From: Bordetella sp. H567
GTDB taxonomy: Bacteria; Pseudomonadota; Gammaproteobacteria; Burkholderiales; Burkholderiaceae_B
Length of the DNA: 64,000 nt
Reading direction: 5' to 3'
Assembly (NCBI RefSeq): GCF_001704295.1
Contig: NZ_CP012334.1
Location: 124,001-188,000, forward strand
Under the pieces are notes generated by a model. It saw only the letters and a list, made by a program, of their open reading frames with translations. It ran no database searches and was not told where the DNA came from. Position 1 is the first letter of the stretch, and every line of letters starts with the position of its first letter. The translations under genes were made by a program, and so were the position numbers. Shown in pieces: positions 8,422 to 16,478 of the stretch.

Positions 8422-9810
8422 ATGGATGGCGACAAGACCGTCGAATCGACTGGTTTCATGGGATGGCTGGACAAGCGCTTTCCAGCCACCTCGACATGGA
8501 AAACCCATGTCTCCGAGTATTACGCGCCCAAGAATTTCAACTTCTGGTACTTCTTCGGATCCCTGGCCCTGCTGGTGCTGGTCCTGCAGATCGTCACCGG
8601 AATCTTCCTGGTGATGCACTACAAGCCGGACGCCGAACGCGCGTTCCAGTCGGTGGAATACATCATGCGGGAAGTGCCCGGCGGCTGGCTGATCCGCTAC
8701 ATGCACTCCACCGGCGCCTCGATGTTCTTCGTCGTGGTGTACTTGCACATGCTGCGCGGGCTGCTCTATGGCTCCTACCGCAAGCCGCGCGAACTGGTGT
8801 GGGTGTTCGGTGTCGCGATCTTCCTCTGTCTGATGGGCGAAGCCTTCTTCGGCTACCTGCTGCCCTGGGGCCAGATGTCGTACTGGGGCGCCCAGGTCAT
8901 CGTGAACCTGTTCTCGGCCATCCCGTTCATCGGGCCGGACCTGGCGATCTGGATCCGCGGCGACTACGTGGTGTCCGACGCCACGCTGAACCGCTTCTTC
9001 TCCTTCCATGTGATCGCCATCCCCCTGGTCCTGATCGGCCTGGTGGCGGCGCACCTGGTCGCGCTGCATGAAGTCGGCTCCAACAACCCGGATGGCGTGG
9101 AAATCAAGCAAGGTCCCAAGGACCGCTACGGCCGTCCGCTGGACGGCGTGCCCTTCCACCCCTACTACACCGTGCACGACATCGTGGGCGTGGCGGGCTT
9201 CCTGATCGTCTTCGCGGCCATCGTCTTCTTCGGCCCGGAAATGGGCGGGTTCTTCCTGGAATACAACAACTTCATCCCGGCCGATTCCCTGAAGACGCCG
9301 CCGCACATCGCGCCGGTCTGGTACTTCACCCCGTTCTACTCCATGCTGCGCGCGACCACCGACGACTTCACCTGGGTGCTGTCCGGCGCCGCCGTGCTGG
9401 GCGCGCTGGCGCTGTTCTTCAAGGGCCGGGGCCAGGGCATCGCCCGCATCGTCCTGCCGGTCATCCTGCTGGTGGTTGCCGTGTTGCTGCGCGTGCTGGA
9501 CGCCAAGTTCTGGGGCGTGGTCGCGATGGGCGGCACCGTGGTGATCCTGTTCTTCCTGCCGTGGCTGGACCAGTCGCCGGTCAAGTCGATCCGCTACCGT
9601 CCGGGCTGGCACAAGGCCGTCTACGGGCTCTTCATCATCAACTTCCTGGTGCTGGGCTATATCGGCACGCAGCCGCCCAACCCGGCGTTGAATCTGACCT
9701 CGCAGATCGGAACCCTGTACTACCTGGCGTTCTTCTTCCTGATGCCCGTGTGGAGCCGGCTGGGCAGCTTCAAGCCCGTGCCCGAACGTGTCGTCTATCA
9801 CGCCCACTGA
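8422..9810 (+). CDS. petB: PetB, cytochrome b subunit of the bc1 complex
   Basis: 462 residues with about nine hydrophobic helices. Paired heme-ligand histidines lie in helix two (RYMHSTGASMFF and VYLHMLRG) and helix four (FFSFHVIAIPLVLIGLVAAHLVALHEVG). The Qo-site motif appears as PEMGGFF rather than PEWY, at about residues 272-278. Extra C-terminal helices after residue 400 are typical of the long proteobacterial form. An AAAGGAGCT ribosome binding site precedes the ATG by eight bases. The protein forms the quinol-oxidising and quinone-reducing sites in the inner membrane. Second gene of petABC. Confidence 0.96.
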   Translation: MDGDKTVESTGFMGWLDKRFPATSTWKTHVSEYYAPKNFNFWYFFGSLALLVLVLQIVTGIFLVMHYKPDAERAFQSVEYIMREVPGGWLIRYMHSTGASMFFVVVYLHMLRGLLYGSYRKPRELVWVFGVAIFLCLMGEAFFGYLLPWGQMSYWGAQVIVNLFSAIPFIGPDLAIWIRGDYVVSDATLNRFFSFHVIAIPLVLIGLVAAHLVALHEVGSNNPDGVEIKQGPKDRYGRPLDGVPFHPYYTVHDIVGVAGFLIVFAAIVFFGPEMGGFFLEYNNFIPADSLKTPPHIAPVWYFTPFYSMLRATTDDFTWVLSGAAVLGALALFFKGRGQGIARIVLPVILLVVAVLLRVLDAKFWGVVAMGGTVVILFFLPWLDQSPVKSIRYRPGWHKAVYGLFIINFLVLGYIGTQPPNPALNLTSQIGTLYYLAFFFLMPVWSRLGSFKPVPERVVYHAH

Positions 9811-9829
9811 GCCCTGCACACATAACGGA

Positions 9830-10684
9830 ATGACCATGATCAAGAAGCTGATGGGTGCCGTGACGTTGATGCTCACGTGCGCCGCCGCCTTGGCCTCTGA
9901 AGGCGGATACCCCCTGGAAGCCGCGCCGAACCGGGTCAACGACGTGGCGGCGCTGCAAAACGGCGCCAAATTGTTCGTCAATTACTGCCTGAACTGCCAC
10001 GCCGCCGGGTCGATGCGCTACAACAAGCTGACCGAAATCGGCCTGACGGATGAGCAGATCAGGAAGAACCTGCTGTTCACCGGCCAGAAAGTGGGCGACC
10101 TGATGACGGTCGCGATGCCGCCCAAGGACGCCAAGAAATGGTTCGGCGTGACGCCGCCTGACCTTTCCGTGATCGCCCGGGCCAAGTCCCAAACTGCAGG
10201 CGCTCCCGGAATCGACTACATTTACACCTACCTGCGTTCGTTCTACCGCGACACCAGCCGGCCCACGGGCTGGAACAACCTGGTATTTCCCAATGTGGGC
10301 ATGCCCCATGTGCTGTGGGAACGCCAGGGTCCGCGCGAGCTGACCACCGTCGCCATGCATCATGCCGAAGGCAAGGGCGAAGAGGGCGGCTGGGAACGCG
10401 TCACCACCGTGTACGACCCCCAGGGCTACGCGACGGTCAAGAAGGATGACGTGGCCGATTTTCACGGCAACGAAAGTTTCACGGCGACCTTCAAGGCCGC
10501 GAACACGGCGCAATCGGCCCAGTTCGACAATGACGTCGCCGACCTCACCGCCTTCCTGGGCTGGATGTCGGAACCGGTGGCCCAGTTCCGCAAGGAGCTC
10601 GGCGTCTGGGTACTGCTCTTCCTGGGCTTGTTCCTGGTCGTCGCGCTGCGGTTGAACGCTTCCTACTGGAAACACGTGAGGTAA
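9830..10684 (+). CDS. petC: PetC, cytochrome c1 of the bc1 complex
   Basis: 284 residues from the ATG at 9830 (ATG 9836 is an alternative). A cleavable signal peptide ends near ALAS-EGG (about residue 23). The covalent heme c site is Cys53-x-x-Cys56-His57 (CLNCH). A C-terminal transmembrane helix (LGVWVLLFLGLFLVVAL) anchors the periplasmic heme domain. It accepts electrons from the Rieske protein and passes them to soluble cytochrome c. An ORF start at 9788 lies inside petB and is not used. A strong terminator follows 65 bases downstream. Confidence 0.97.
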   Translation: MTMIKKLMGAVTLMLTCAAALASEGGYPLEAAPNRVNDVAALQNGAKLFVNYCLNCHAAGSMRYNKLTEIGLTDEQIRKNLLFTGQKVGDLMTVAMPPKDAKKWFGVTPPDLSVIARAKSQTAGAPGIDYIYTYLRSFYRDTSRPTGWNNLVFPNVGMPHVLWERQGPRELTTVAMHHAEGKGEEGGWERVTTVYDPQGYATVKKDDVADFHGNESFTATFKAANTAQSAQFDNDVADLTAFLGWMSEPVAQFRKELGVWVLLFLGLFLVVALRLNASYWKHVR

Positions 10685-10748
10685 TCGGCATAACCCAACA
10701 GGGGCCGGGGTGCATGCCCTCGGCATAACCGCCCCCCCTGGCAATTGG

Positions 10749-10790
10749 GGCCAGCGCCTGCTAGATTGGCGGCGCTGGCCTTTCGCTTTT
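10749..10790 (+). terminator. rho-independent terminator after petABC
   Basis: GGCCAGCGCC and GGCGCTGGCC form a perfect 10-bp stem with a 12-base loop, followed by TTTCGCTTTT. It separates petABC from sspAB. Confidence 0.85.
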
Positions 10791-10809
10791 CATACAAGGA
10801 CTTACCGCC

Positions 10810-11421
10810 ATGATGGTGCTTTATTCCGGAACCACGTGCCCGTTTTCGCAGCGCTGCCGTTTTGTATTGTTCGAAAAGGGCATGGACTTTGAAATCCGGG
10901 ACATCGACCTGTACAACAAGCCGGAAGATATTTCCGTCATGAACCCGTACGGCCAGGTGCCTATCCTGGTCGAACGCGACCTGGTGCTGTACGAGTCCAA
11001 CATCATCAACGAGTACATCGACGAGCGCTTCCCGCATCCGCAGCTGATGCCGGCGGACCCCGTCATGCGCGCGCGCACCCGCCTGTTCCTGTACAACTTC
11101 GAAAAGGAACTGTTCGTGCACGTGTCGGTCCTGGAAGACCGCAACGCCAAGCCCGACGAAAAGCGCCTGGACCGCGCACGCCAGAACATCCGCGACCGCT
11201 TGGCCCAGCTGGCGCCCATGCTGTTGAAGAACAAATACATGCTGGGCGACGAATTCTCCATGCTGGACGTGGCGGTGGCCCCCTTGCTGTGGCGCCTGGA
11301 TCATTACGGCATCGAACTGCCGAAGAACGCCGCGCCCCTGCAGAAATACGCCGAGCGCATTTTTTCGCGTCCGGCCTATATCGAAGCACTCACGCCTTCT
11401 GAAAAGGTGATGCGTCGCTAG
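10810..11421 (+). CDS. sspA: SspA, stringent starvation protein A (glutathione-S-transferase fold)
   Basis: 203 residues. The N-terminal thioredoxin-like domain (1-80) carries VLYSGTTCPFSQRCRFVL and the cis-Pro motif GQVPILV, followed by YESNIINEYIDE. The C-terminal all-helical GST domain runs from about 85 on. SspA binds RNA polymerase and is required for acid and starvation survival in enteric bacteria; it is catalytically inert as a transferase. Immediately followed, one base apart, by sspB, the classical pair. The petABC-sspAB order is typical of Burkholderiales. Confidence 0.95.
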   Translation: MMVLYSGTTCPFSQRCRFVLFEKGMDFEIRDIDLYNKPEDISVMNPYGQVPILVERDLVLYESNIINEYIDERFPHPQLMPADPVMRARTRLFLYNFEKELFVHVSVLEDRNAKPDEKRLDRARQNIRDRLAQLAPMLLKNKYMLGDEFSMLDVAVAPLLWRLDHYGIELPKNAAPLQKYAERIFSRPAYIEALTPSEKVMRR

Positions 11422-11422
11422 G

Positions 11423-11896
11423 ATGGCATCCATGGGTGAATCATCGACCAAACCGTATCTGATCCGTGCGCTGCACGAGTGGTGCACGGATAACGGCTAC
11501 ACCCCGTACGTCGTGGTGCAGGTCAACGACCGCACCATGGTGCCGCCCGCGCACGTGCGCGACGGCCAGATCACGCTCAATATCGGCAACCTGGCGACGA
11601 ACAAGCTGTTGCTCGGCAACGAGTACATCGAGTTCCAGGCCCGCTTCAACGGCGTGATCGAGATGGTCTCCGTGCCGGTCGGCGCGGTCAGCGCCATCTA
11701 CGCGCGCGAAACAGGCGCGGGCATGGGCTTCGAGGTGCAGGACGAAGAAGACGCCACGACACCCCGGCATGGGCGCGAAGGTATCGCGGCGGCCGCCGAC
11801 GACGCATCCGCCCAAGGCCCCCAGAACGACAAGCCCAATGGCGGCAAGGACGACGATCCACCGCCGCCACGACCACACCTGACCATCGTGAAATAG
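11423..11896 (+). CDS. sspB: SspB, ClpXP protease specificity-enhancing factor
   Basis: 157 residues. The N-terminal substrate-binding domain (about 8-105) shows KPYLIRALHEWCTDNGYTPY and the conserved core INLN-like ITLNIGNLATNKLLLGNEYI. A flexible acidic/Pro linker leads to the ClpX-binding tail RPHLTIVK at the extreme C-terminus, the XB motif that docks on the ClpX zinc domain. SspB delivers ssrA-tagged peptides from stalled ribosomes to ClpXP. ATG 11432 (MGESS) is an alternative start. No clear terminator follows before the tRNA gene. Confidence 0.94.
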   Translation: MASMGESSTKPYLIRALHEWCTDNGYTPYVVVQVNDRTMVPPAHVRDGQITLNIGNLATNKLLLGNEYIEFQARFNGVIEMVSVPVGAVSAIYARETGAGMGFEVQDEEDATTPRHGREGIAAAADDASAQGPQNDKPNGGKDDDPPPPRPHLTIVK

Positions 11897-11933
11897 CACG
11901 CGGCCGTCGGCGTCTCGGCCGGCCCGCGGCTTT

Positions 11934-11962
11934 CTGACGCGGCGCAATGCCGCGTATACAAT
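11934..11962 (+). promoter_or_regulatory. candidate sigma-70 promoter for tRNA-Thr
   Basis: CTGACG (11934-11939) and TACAAT (11957-11962) are 17 bases apart, 50 bases upstream of the mature tRNA 5' end. Confidence 0.55.
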
Positions 11963-12011
11963 GCACGTCTTCGCGACATCCACGCGCCCTGCGGCGGTGG
12001 CATGACGCCTT

Positions 12012-12087
12012 GCCGGCTTAGCTCAGTTGGTAGAGCAGCGCACTTGTAATGCGAAGGTCGGGGGTTCGATTCCTCTAGCCGGCACCA
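12012..12087 (+). tRNA. tRNA-Thr (anticodon UGU)
   Basis: A 76-nt cloverleaf: acceptor GCCGGCT/AGCCGGC with discriminator A and an encoded CCA (12085-12087), D-arm GCTC-AGTTGGTA-GAGC, anticodon stem GCGCA/TGCGA with loop CTTGTAA, so anticodon TGT at 12045-12047 reading ACA threonine codons, and T-arm loop TTCGATT. All parts are intact. Confidence 0.97.
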
Positions 12088-12123
12088 GCTACCGTCCACG
12101 CCCATGCGGGACAGCGTTTTTTA

Positions 12124-13365
12124 TCAATCGGCACCGCCCAGAGGGGCATCCGCCGACGAAGCGCGCGGCCGAAGGCCGACCTTCGCTTCGACGATGCGCA
12201 GCAATTCCTGCATGAAGGTCTGGTACGCGCCGCCACACGCCAAGCCGGCGGACAGTACCCCGTGCAAGCGCACCAGCGTGCGATAGGGCAGCCGGGCGAC
12301 CGCGCAGTCCCTGGGCTGCATGCCCTCCGCGGCGGCTTCGCGCGCGAACAAAGGTTCCAGGATCTGGTCGATGGCCTCGCAGATGGCGTCTTGCGCGACG
12401 TCGGCGGCGGCCAGGCAGCGCAATGCGTCGCCGTACAGGGCGATACCGGCGACCATGCGGGACTCCACGACCAGCAGGACGGCGTCGGCACGATGGAATT
12501 CGTCGGCGCCGACCACGTCGTACAGCAATTCTTCGCGATGAAACGCCAGTATCCTGTCCCTGACCTGGCGCCGCGCGCTCGCCGTGCGGTCTGCCGCTTC
12601 CAGCAGCACACGCGCGCTTTCATCGCTGATACCGGAAACCACGCCCGCGCGACGGTCCAGGCGCCGCACCTGCCGGCGCAAATCCACGAAATGCCGCAGC
12701 AGCGGCTCATCGGACTGGATGGCGTTCAGGAATACATACGCCGAGCCCATGACCTTTTCGCGCATGTACGCCATGCGTAGCGCCTTGCGGTGTTCGCCCG
12801 GAGCGGCCAGGTAGCGAAGCCGATAGGCCACGGCCGACAGCATGCGTCGCGGCCAGGAGGGCGCACGGGGGCCCGGCCACGGCGCATCACGCGCCGGCGC
12901 GGTGTGTATGGCGTTGCCGGCAGACGGAGCATGGGACAGGACCACGGGCGGGAGCGCCAGGTCGTTCATCAGCGGGAGGAAACGCGGAGGCACCGGCATC
13001 CTGTCCGTGGCACAGCCAGCGCCGCCGGACGTTCCGGCACCGCGAAGCAGCCCACTGCCGGATAGCGCCTGCGAGGTGCCGCCGCCGCTGCCCGAGCGAC
13101 GAACCGTGGACTCTGCCGTACGGTGCCCGCGCAGACTCCAGCCGAAACGAAACAGGCCGAAGGTGCCCCGGCGCGCCTGCGTGGCACGGCGCGCATGGGA
13201 CAACTCGGCGTATATGTCCACTGGGATGGCGGGCTGCGGCTTGAAGGCGTATCCGCTGGGCGTAACACCGACACTGGGGGTACCACCGAAGGCGGAGGCC
13301 GTGGAAGGGGCCGCGGGAACGAGATAGGGGGTGTCGTCGGTTCGGTCGGTATTGCCGGCGAACAT
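12124..13365 (-). CDS. uncharacterised protein, disordered N-terminal half and helical C-terminal half
   Basis: 413 residues; I do not recognise a family. The ATG at 13365 is chosen because AGGAG lies eight bases upstream; the longer frame from 13482 lacks this. Residues 1-180 are rich in Ser, Thr, Gly, Pro and Arg with no fold visible. From about residue 185 the protein is strongly helical, with heptad-like charged stretches (RHFVDLRRQVRRLDRRAGVV, RQVRDRILAFHREELLYDVV) and no transmembrane segment. No signal peptide is visible. Such a layout occurs in secreted effectors but nothing here proves secretion. It ends 36 bases from tRNA-Thr, pointing toward it, in a gene-poor islet. Confidence 0.65.
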   Translation of the reverse strand: MFAGNTDRTDDTPYLVPAAPSTASAFGGTPSVGVTPSGYAFKPQPAIPVDIYAELSHARRATQARRGTFGLFRFGWSLRGHRTAESTVRRSGSGGGTSQALSGSGLLRGAGTSGGAGCATDRMPVPPRFLPLMNDLALPPVVLSHAPSAGNAIHTAPARDAPWPGPRAPSWPRRMLSAVAYRLRYLAAPGEHRKALRMAYMREKVMGSAYVFLNAIQSDEPLLRHFVDLRRQVRRLDRRAGVVSGISDESARVLLEAADRTASARRQVRDRILAFHREELLYDVVGADEFHRADAVLLVVESRMVAGIALYGDALRCLAAADVAQDAICEAIDQILEPLFAREAAAEGMQPRDCAVARLPYRTLVRLHGVLSAGLACGGAYQTFMQELLRIVEAKVGLRPRASSADAPLGGAD

Positions 13366-13556
13366 AGTCGCGTCTCCTGGTCTGGATGGGACCCGCGTCA
13401 TGGTGCGATGGCGGTCCCGGGCGTGACGCCACGAAGAATCGGGCGATCCAGAGCGCCGCGGCTTCCAGGGCCACGTGCGCAAGTCCCTTCGGTCTCGGGT
13501 GCTGGAGCCAGGTTCCGGACGAGGGGGGGAGAAACGGACGAACTAACCTGCGCGTA

Positions 13557-13877
13557 TTATCGGGCGGACGCTCGCGCCGATGCGGTCTGCGCGGGAGCGC
13601 GCAGGCGGCCGCACACGGGCTCGATGCCGTGCACGTGCTCATGGCGGAACCGGAAACGCAGCTTGTGCATGCGGCCGTTGTCCGCCGGACGGGTGACCAG
13701 ATCGGTGGTGTACGTGGTGGCGCCGTTCAATGGCGCGTTGTAGATCACGCGCGCCTTGATGACCGGGCCATCCGCCGGACGCAGATGCACGATATCGCCG
13801 ACATGGATGGGGGTGCCGTCCAGCGCATGATCAGCGCGAGGCACGAGATGAGGTTGGGTAGTAATCGTCATTGTCAT
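13557..13877 (-). CDS. small uncharacterised basic protein
   Basis: 106 residues from ATG 13877 (TTGGAAAAT ribosome binding site; ATG 13871 is the next choice). The middle is beta-rich (HVGDIVHLRPADGPVIKARV, then NGATTYTTDLVTRPAD) and resembles a small SH3-like barrel, followed by RFRFRHEHVHGIEPV and an Ala/Arg tail. No family is recognised. It reads in the same direction as the 413-residue gene, with 191 bases between them, where I see no other gene. Its upstream region around 13860-13905 is noticeably AT-rich for this genome. Confidence 0.6.
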   Translation of the reverse strand: MTMTITTQPHLVPRADHALDGTPIHVGDIVHLRPADGPVIKARVIYNAPLNGATTYTTDLVTRPADNGRMHKLRFRFRHEHVHGIEPVCGRLRAPAQTASARASAR

Positions 13878-14575
13878 TATTTTCCAAAGCAAATAAAGCA
13901 TGTCCTCTAGGACGGAGCCACGGGCTTGCGGCCTGGGACGGACATGCACTGCACAGCGGGATCGGCCTGGCGCGCGATATTGGCATCGTGGCCTAAAGTG
14001 ATGACCGAATCATTGCTGCATATGATTCAGGCGCCCATCCGCCAGATGGACGAGGGGGCGCCGGGGCCGTGGCCGGGAGCAAGAAGCGGGCCTGGACCGG
14101 ACCGGTATTCAGGCCTGGCGCAGGACTGAATTGGGACGCGGATCGGGGCCCCGCCACGGGGACTGTTCGCCAAGCCGCACCGGGTTGTGATTGGATGGGT
14201 TTGGGCCGGTGACCGGCGAAGCTGCCCAGGGAACGATCAAGGATCGCGGATCGACCGATTACCGTTTACGGTACGGCGGCCGACAGGGGCCAAGCTTGGC
14301 AGGGGACTTGATGCAGAAGAACAGGGAAGAACGACGGATGAAGAACCTGGAGGGTGCTTCGGGCTAGGCTCGAAAGGCCTGCCGCCGGACTTGCTACGGA
14401 ACTTGCCGCGCGAACAACTCTGAGATTATGCGCGATCTTCAGCCAAAAATCAACATTTTCATCGACTTGCCCATGCAGCCGTCGGGCCCGCCCCCGCGAA
14501 CGGGAGTCGCGCCGGCTACAATGCAGGGTCTGCCGGCGGCCCGCCAGGGGTGCCGCGGCCTCTCGCAAGGACATC
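13878..14575. other. 698-base gap without a supported gene
   Basis: Between the small basic protein and the DUF1232 gene. Short open frames exist (for example 13926-14129 and 14187-14423) but have no ribosome binding site and no recognisable composition. A TACAAT (14517-14522), 54 bases before the DUF1232 start, is a possible -10 box without a convincing -35. No repeat of the tRNA-Thr 3' end was found that would mark an attachment site. Confidence 0.6.
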
Positions 14576-14953
14576 ATGGTGGACATGCATTCCGCTTATG
14601 AAGCCGCCTACAGCCCGCCTCGGTTCTGGCGCAAGCTGGCACATCACGCCAGAGGCGCCGGACGCCAAGCCGTGGAAAAAGCCCTCTGGCTTTTCTATGC
14701 GCTGCAAGCTCCCGGCACGCCCAAATGGGCCAAGCGCGTGATCTATGGCGCGCTGGGCTATTTCGTTTTCCCGCTGGACGTCATCCCCGATCTGGCGCCG
14801 CTGGCCGGCTATACGGACGACCTGACGGTCATGGCCGCGGCGCTCGCCACCGTGGCGGTCTACATCACCGATGACGTCAAGCGGCAGGCCGAAGACAAGC
14901 TGCGGCTATGGTTCGGCGACCGGGACACGTCGACGGGCGCCCTGCAGGAGTGA
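14576..14953 (+). CDS. DUF1232 (YkvA-like) membrane-associated protein
   Basis: 125 residues from the ATG at 14576, which follows CAAGGAC; an open frame extends upstream but codes nothing familiar. The DUF1232 core is clear at about residues 55-95: KRVIYGALGYFVFPLDVIPDLAPLAGYTDDLTVM, a hydrophobic hairpin with the family DxIPD and DD motifs. Function is unknown in all bacteria. One base separates its stop from the next ATG, so it forms an operon with the DUF2868 and DUF3482 genes. Likely peripheral or inserted in the inner membrane. Confidence 0.85.
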   Translation: MVDMHSAYEAAYSPPRFWRKLAHHARGAGRQAVEKALWLFYALQAPGTPKWAKRVIYGALGYFVFPLDVIPDLAPLAGYTDDLTVMAAALATVAVYITDDVKRQAEDKLRLWFGDRDTSTGALQE

Positions 14954-14954
14954 C

Positions 14955-16478
14955 ATGGCGGCACCCGTCTGCGCCGCGCCTCCAGGAGCCACGGCGACCC
15001 ATGCGCGCCCCGCGTTCGGTGACCTGTGGCTGGCGGAAACCGTGCGCCTGCGTGAAGAACATTGGGGGCCCCTGGAAGACCAGGACGCGGTGCGCCAGGC
15101 GCGCCACGCCGATGGCCCCGTCGAACAGCGCATCCTGCTGCGCGCCCGCCTGATCGCGCGCCGCGAACATCTGGACGAACGCGTCTCGGCATGGCGCCGG
15201 GGCGCCGGCCTCGCCGCCATCCTGCTGCTGGTGCTGGCCCTGGCGGCCGGCGCGGGCACGGCATTGAGCGCGCTGGGCGACGGCACGCGGGTGGTCAATA
15301 TCGTATGGGCGGCCGTGGCCATGCTGGGCCTGCATGCTCTCACCTTTCTATTCTGGCTGTGCAGCTTCGCGGTGCGCGCCGGTCCGGCCGGGGGCGGCCT
15401 GGGCGGCGCGTGGCTGTGGCTGACCCGCAAGCTGGCGCGCGGACCGGATGCGGCGCTGCCGCCGCAGGCCCTGATGGCCCTGCTGGCGCGGGCCGGGGCC
15501 GCGCGCTGGCTGTTCGGGGCCGTCAGCCACCTGCTCTGGCTGGCGGCGCTGGGGGCCGCGCTGGGCACCGCCTTGGCCGTGCTGGCCACCGCCCGCTACC
15601 GCTTCGCCTGGGCCACCACGCTCCTGTCGCCTGACGCCTTCGTCGGCCTGACGCACGCGCTAGGATGGCTGCCTGCCCGCCTGGGTTTCGCATTGCCCGC
15701 CGCCGATATCGTGCGCCAGAGCGACGGCACGCAGGTGCTGCCCGCCGCGGCACAGGCGCAATGGGCCTGGTGGCTCGTCGGCCTGCTGGTCGTCTATGGC
15801 ATCCTGCCCCGCCTGGCCGCCTGGCTAGTCAGCGTGGCGCGGCTGCGCGCCGCGCTGCGCGGACTGCGCATCGATATGGCACTGCCCGGATACGCCGCCT
15901 TGCGTTCACGCTTGCAGCCGCCCGCCGAGTCCCTCGGGCAGGAGGGCCCGGCGCCCTTGCCGCATGCGGCGCGTATCGGCGCCACAGCCTTGCCATCCAC
16001 CGGCGGGCAGGCCGTGCTGGCGGGACTTGAACTGCCCGACGACATCGCATGGCCCCCGCCGGACATGCCCCCGGCGATACGCGCGGCCGGCAACCTGGAC
16101 AGCCGGGAGCAGCGCCACGCCCTGCTGGACGCCCTGGCGCTGGCACCCGCGCGGCGCCTGCTGCTGGCCTGCGACGCACGCCAGACGCCGGATCGCGGCA
16201 CCCTGGCGCTGATCGCCGACCTGGCCGGGAAGGCGGCGGAAACCCGCATATGGCTGATGGCCGGCATCCCTGCCAACGACGCGCCCGGTACGCCGCGAGC
16301 CAATGAAGCACGGTCCGGCGACCCCGACGCCGCCGGGATGCCTCCCCACGAAACAGGGGCGCCGGCCGACCGGACGGCCGCCTGGCGGGCGCGCTTGCGG
16401 GAAGCCGGCATGCCGGCCGAGGCCATCATGCGCGCCGCGGACCAGCCGCTGCGCTGGCTGGGTGGCGAACATGGCTGA
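14955..16478 (+). CDS. DUF2868 domain integral membrane protein
   Basis: 507 residues from ATG 14955 (ribosome binding site CAGGAG). The cytoplasmic N-terminus has FGDLWLAETVRLREEHWGP, then a helical pair leads to four to five hydrophobic segments: about residues 82-105 (GLAAILLLVLALAAGAG), 112-135, 185-210, and 265-290 (WWLVGLLVVYGILPRL). A large cytoplasmic C-terminal part follows, with an alpha/beta segment (LDALALAPARRLLLACDA, TRIWLMAGI) resembling a nucleotide-binding fold without a P-loop. The gene overlaps the DUF3482 GTPase gene by eight bases. In proteobacteria these two families are regularly paired, suggesting a membrane receptor for the GTPase; the process served is unknown. Confidence 0.85.
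   Translation: MAAPVCAAPPGATATHARPAFGDLWLAETVRLREEHWGPLEDQDAVRQARHADGPVEQRILLRARLIARREHLDERVSAWRRGAGLAAILLLVLALAAGAGTALSALGDGTRVVNIVWAAVAMLGLHALTFLFWLCSFAVRAGPAGGGLGGAWLWLTRKLARGPDAALPPQALMALLARAGAARWLFGAVSHLLWLAALGAALGTALAVLATARYRFAWATTLLSPDAFVGLTHALGWLPARLGFALPAADIVRQSDGTQVLPAAAQAQWAWWLVGLLVVYGILPRLAAWLVSVARLRAALRGLRIDMALPGYAALRSRLQPPAESLGQEGPAPLPHAARIGATALPSTGGQAVLAGLELPDDIAWPPPDMPPAIRAAGNLDSREQRHALLDALALAPARRLLLACDARQTPDRGTLALIADLAGKAAETRIWLMAGIPANDAPGTPRANEARSGDPDAAGMPPHETGAPADRTAAWRARLREAGMPAEAIMRAADQPLRWLGGEHG

Noticed and set aside
13926-14423. short open frames in the islet behind tRNA-Thr
   Set aside because: No ribosome binding site, no family resemblance and composition like non-coding DNA.
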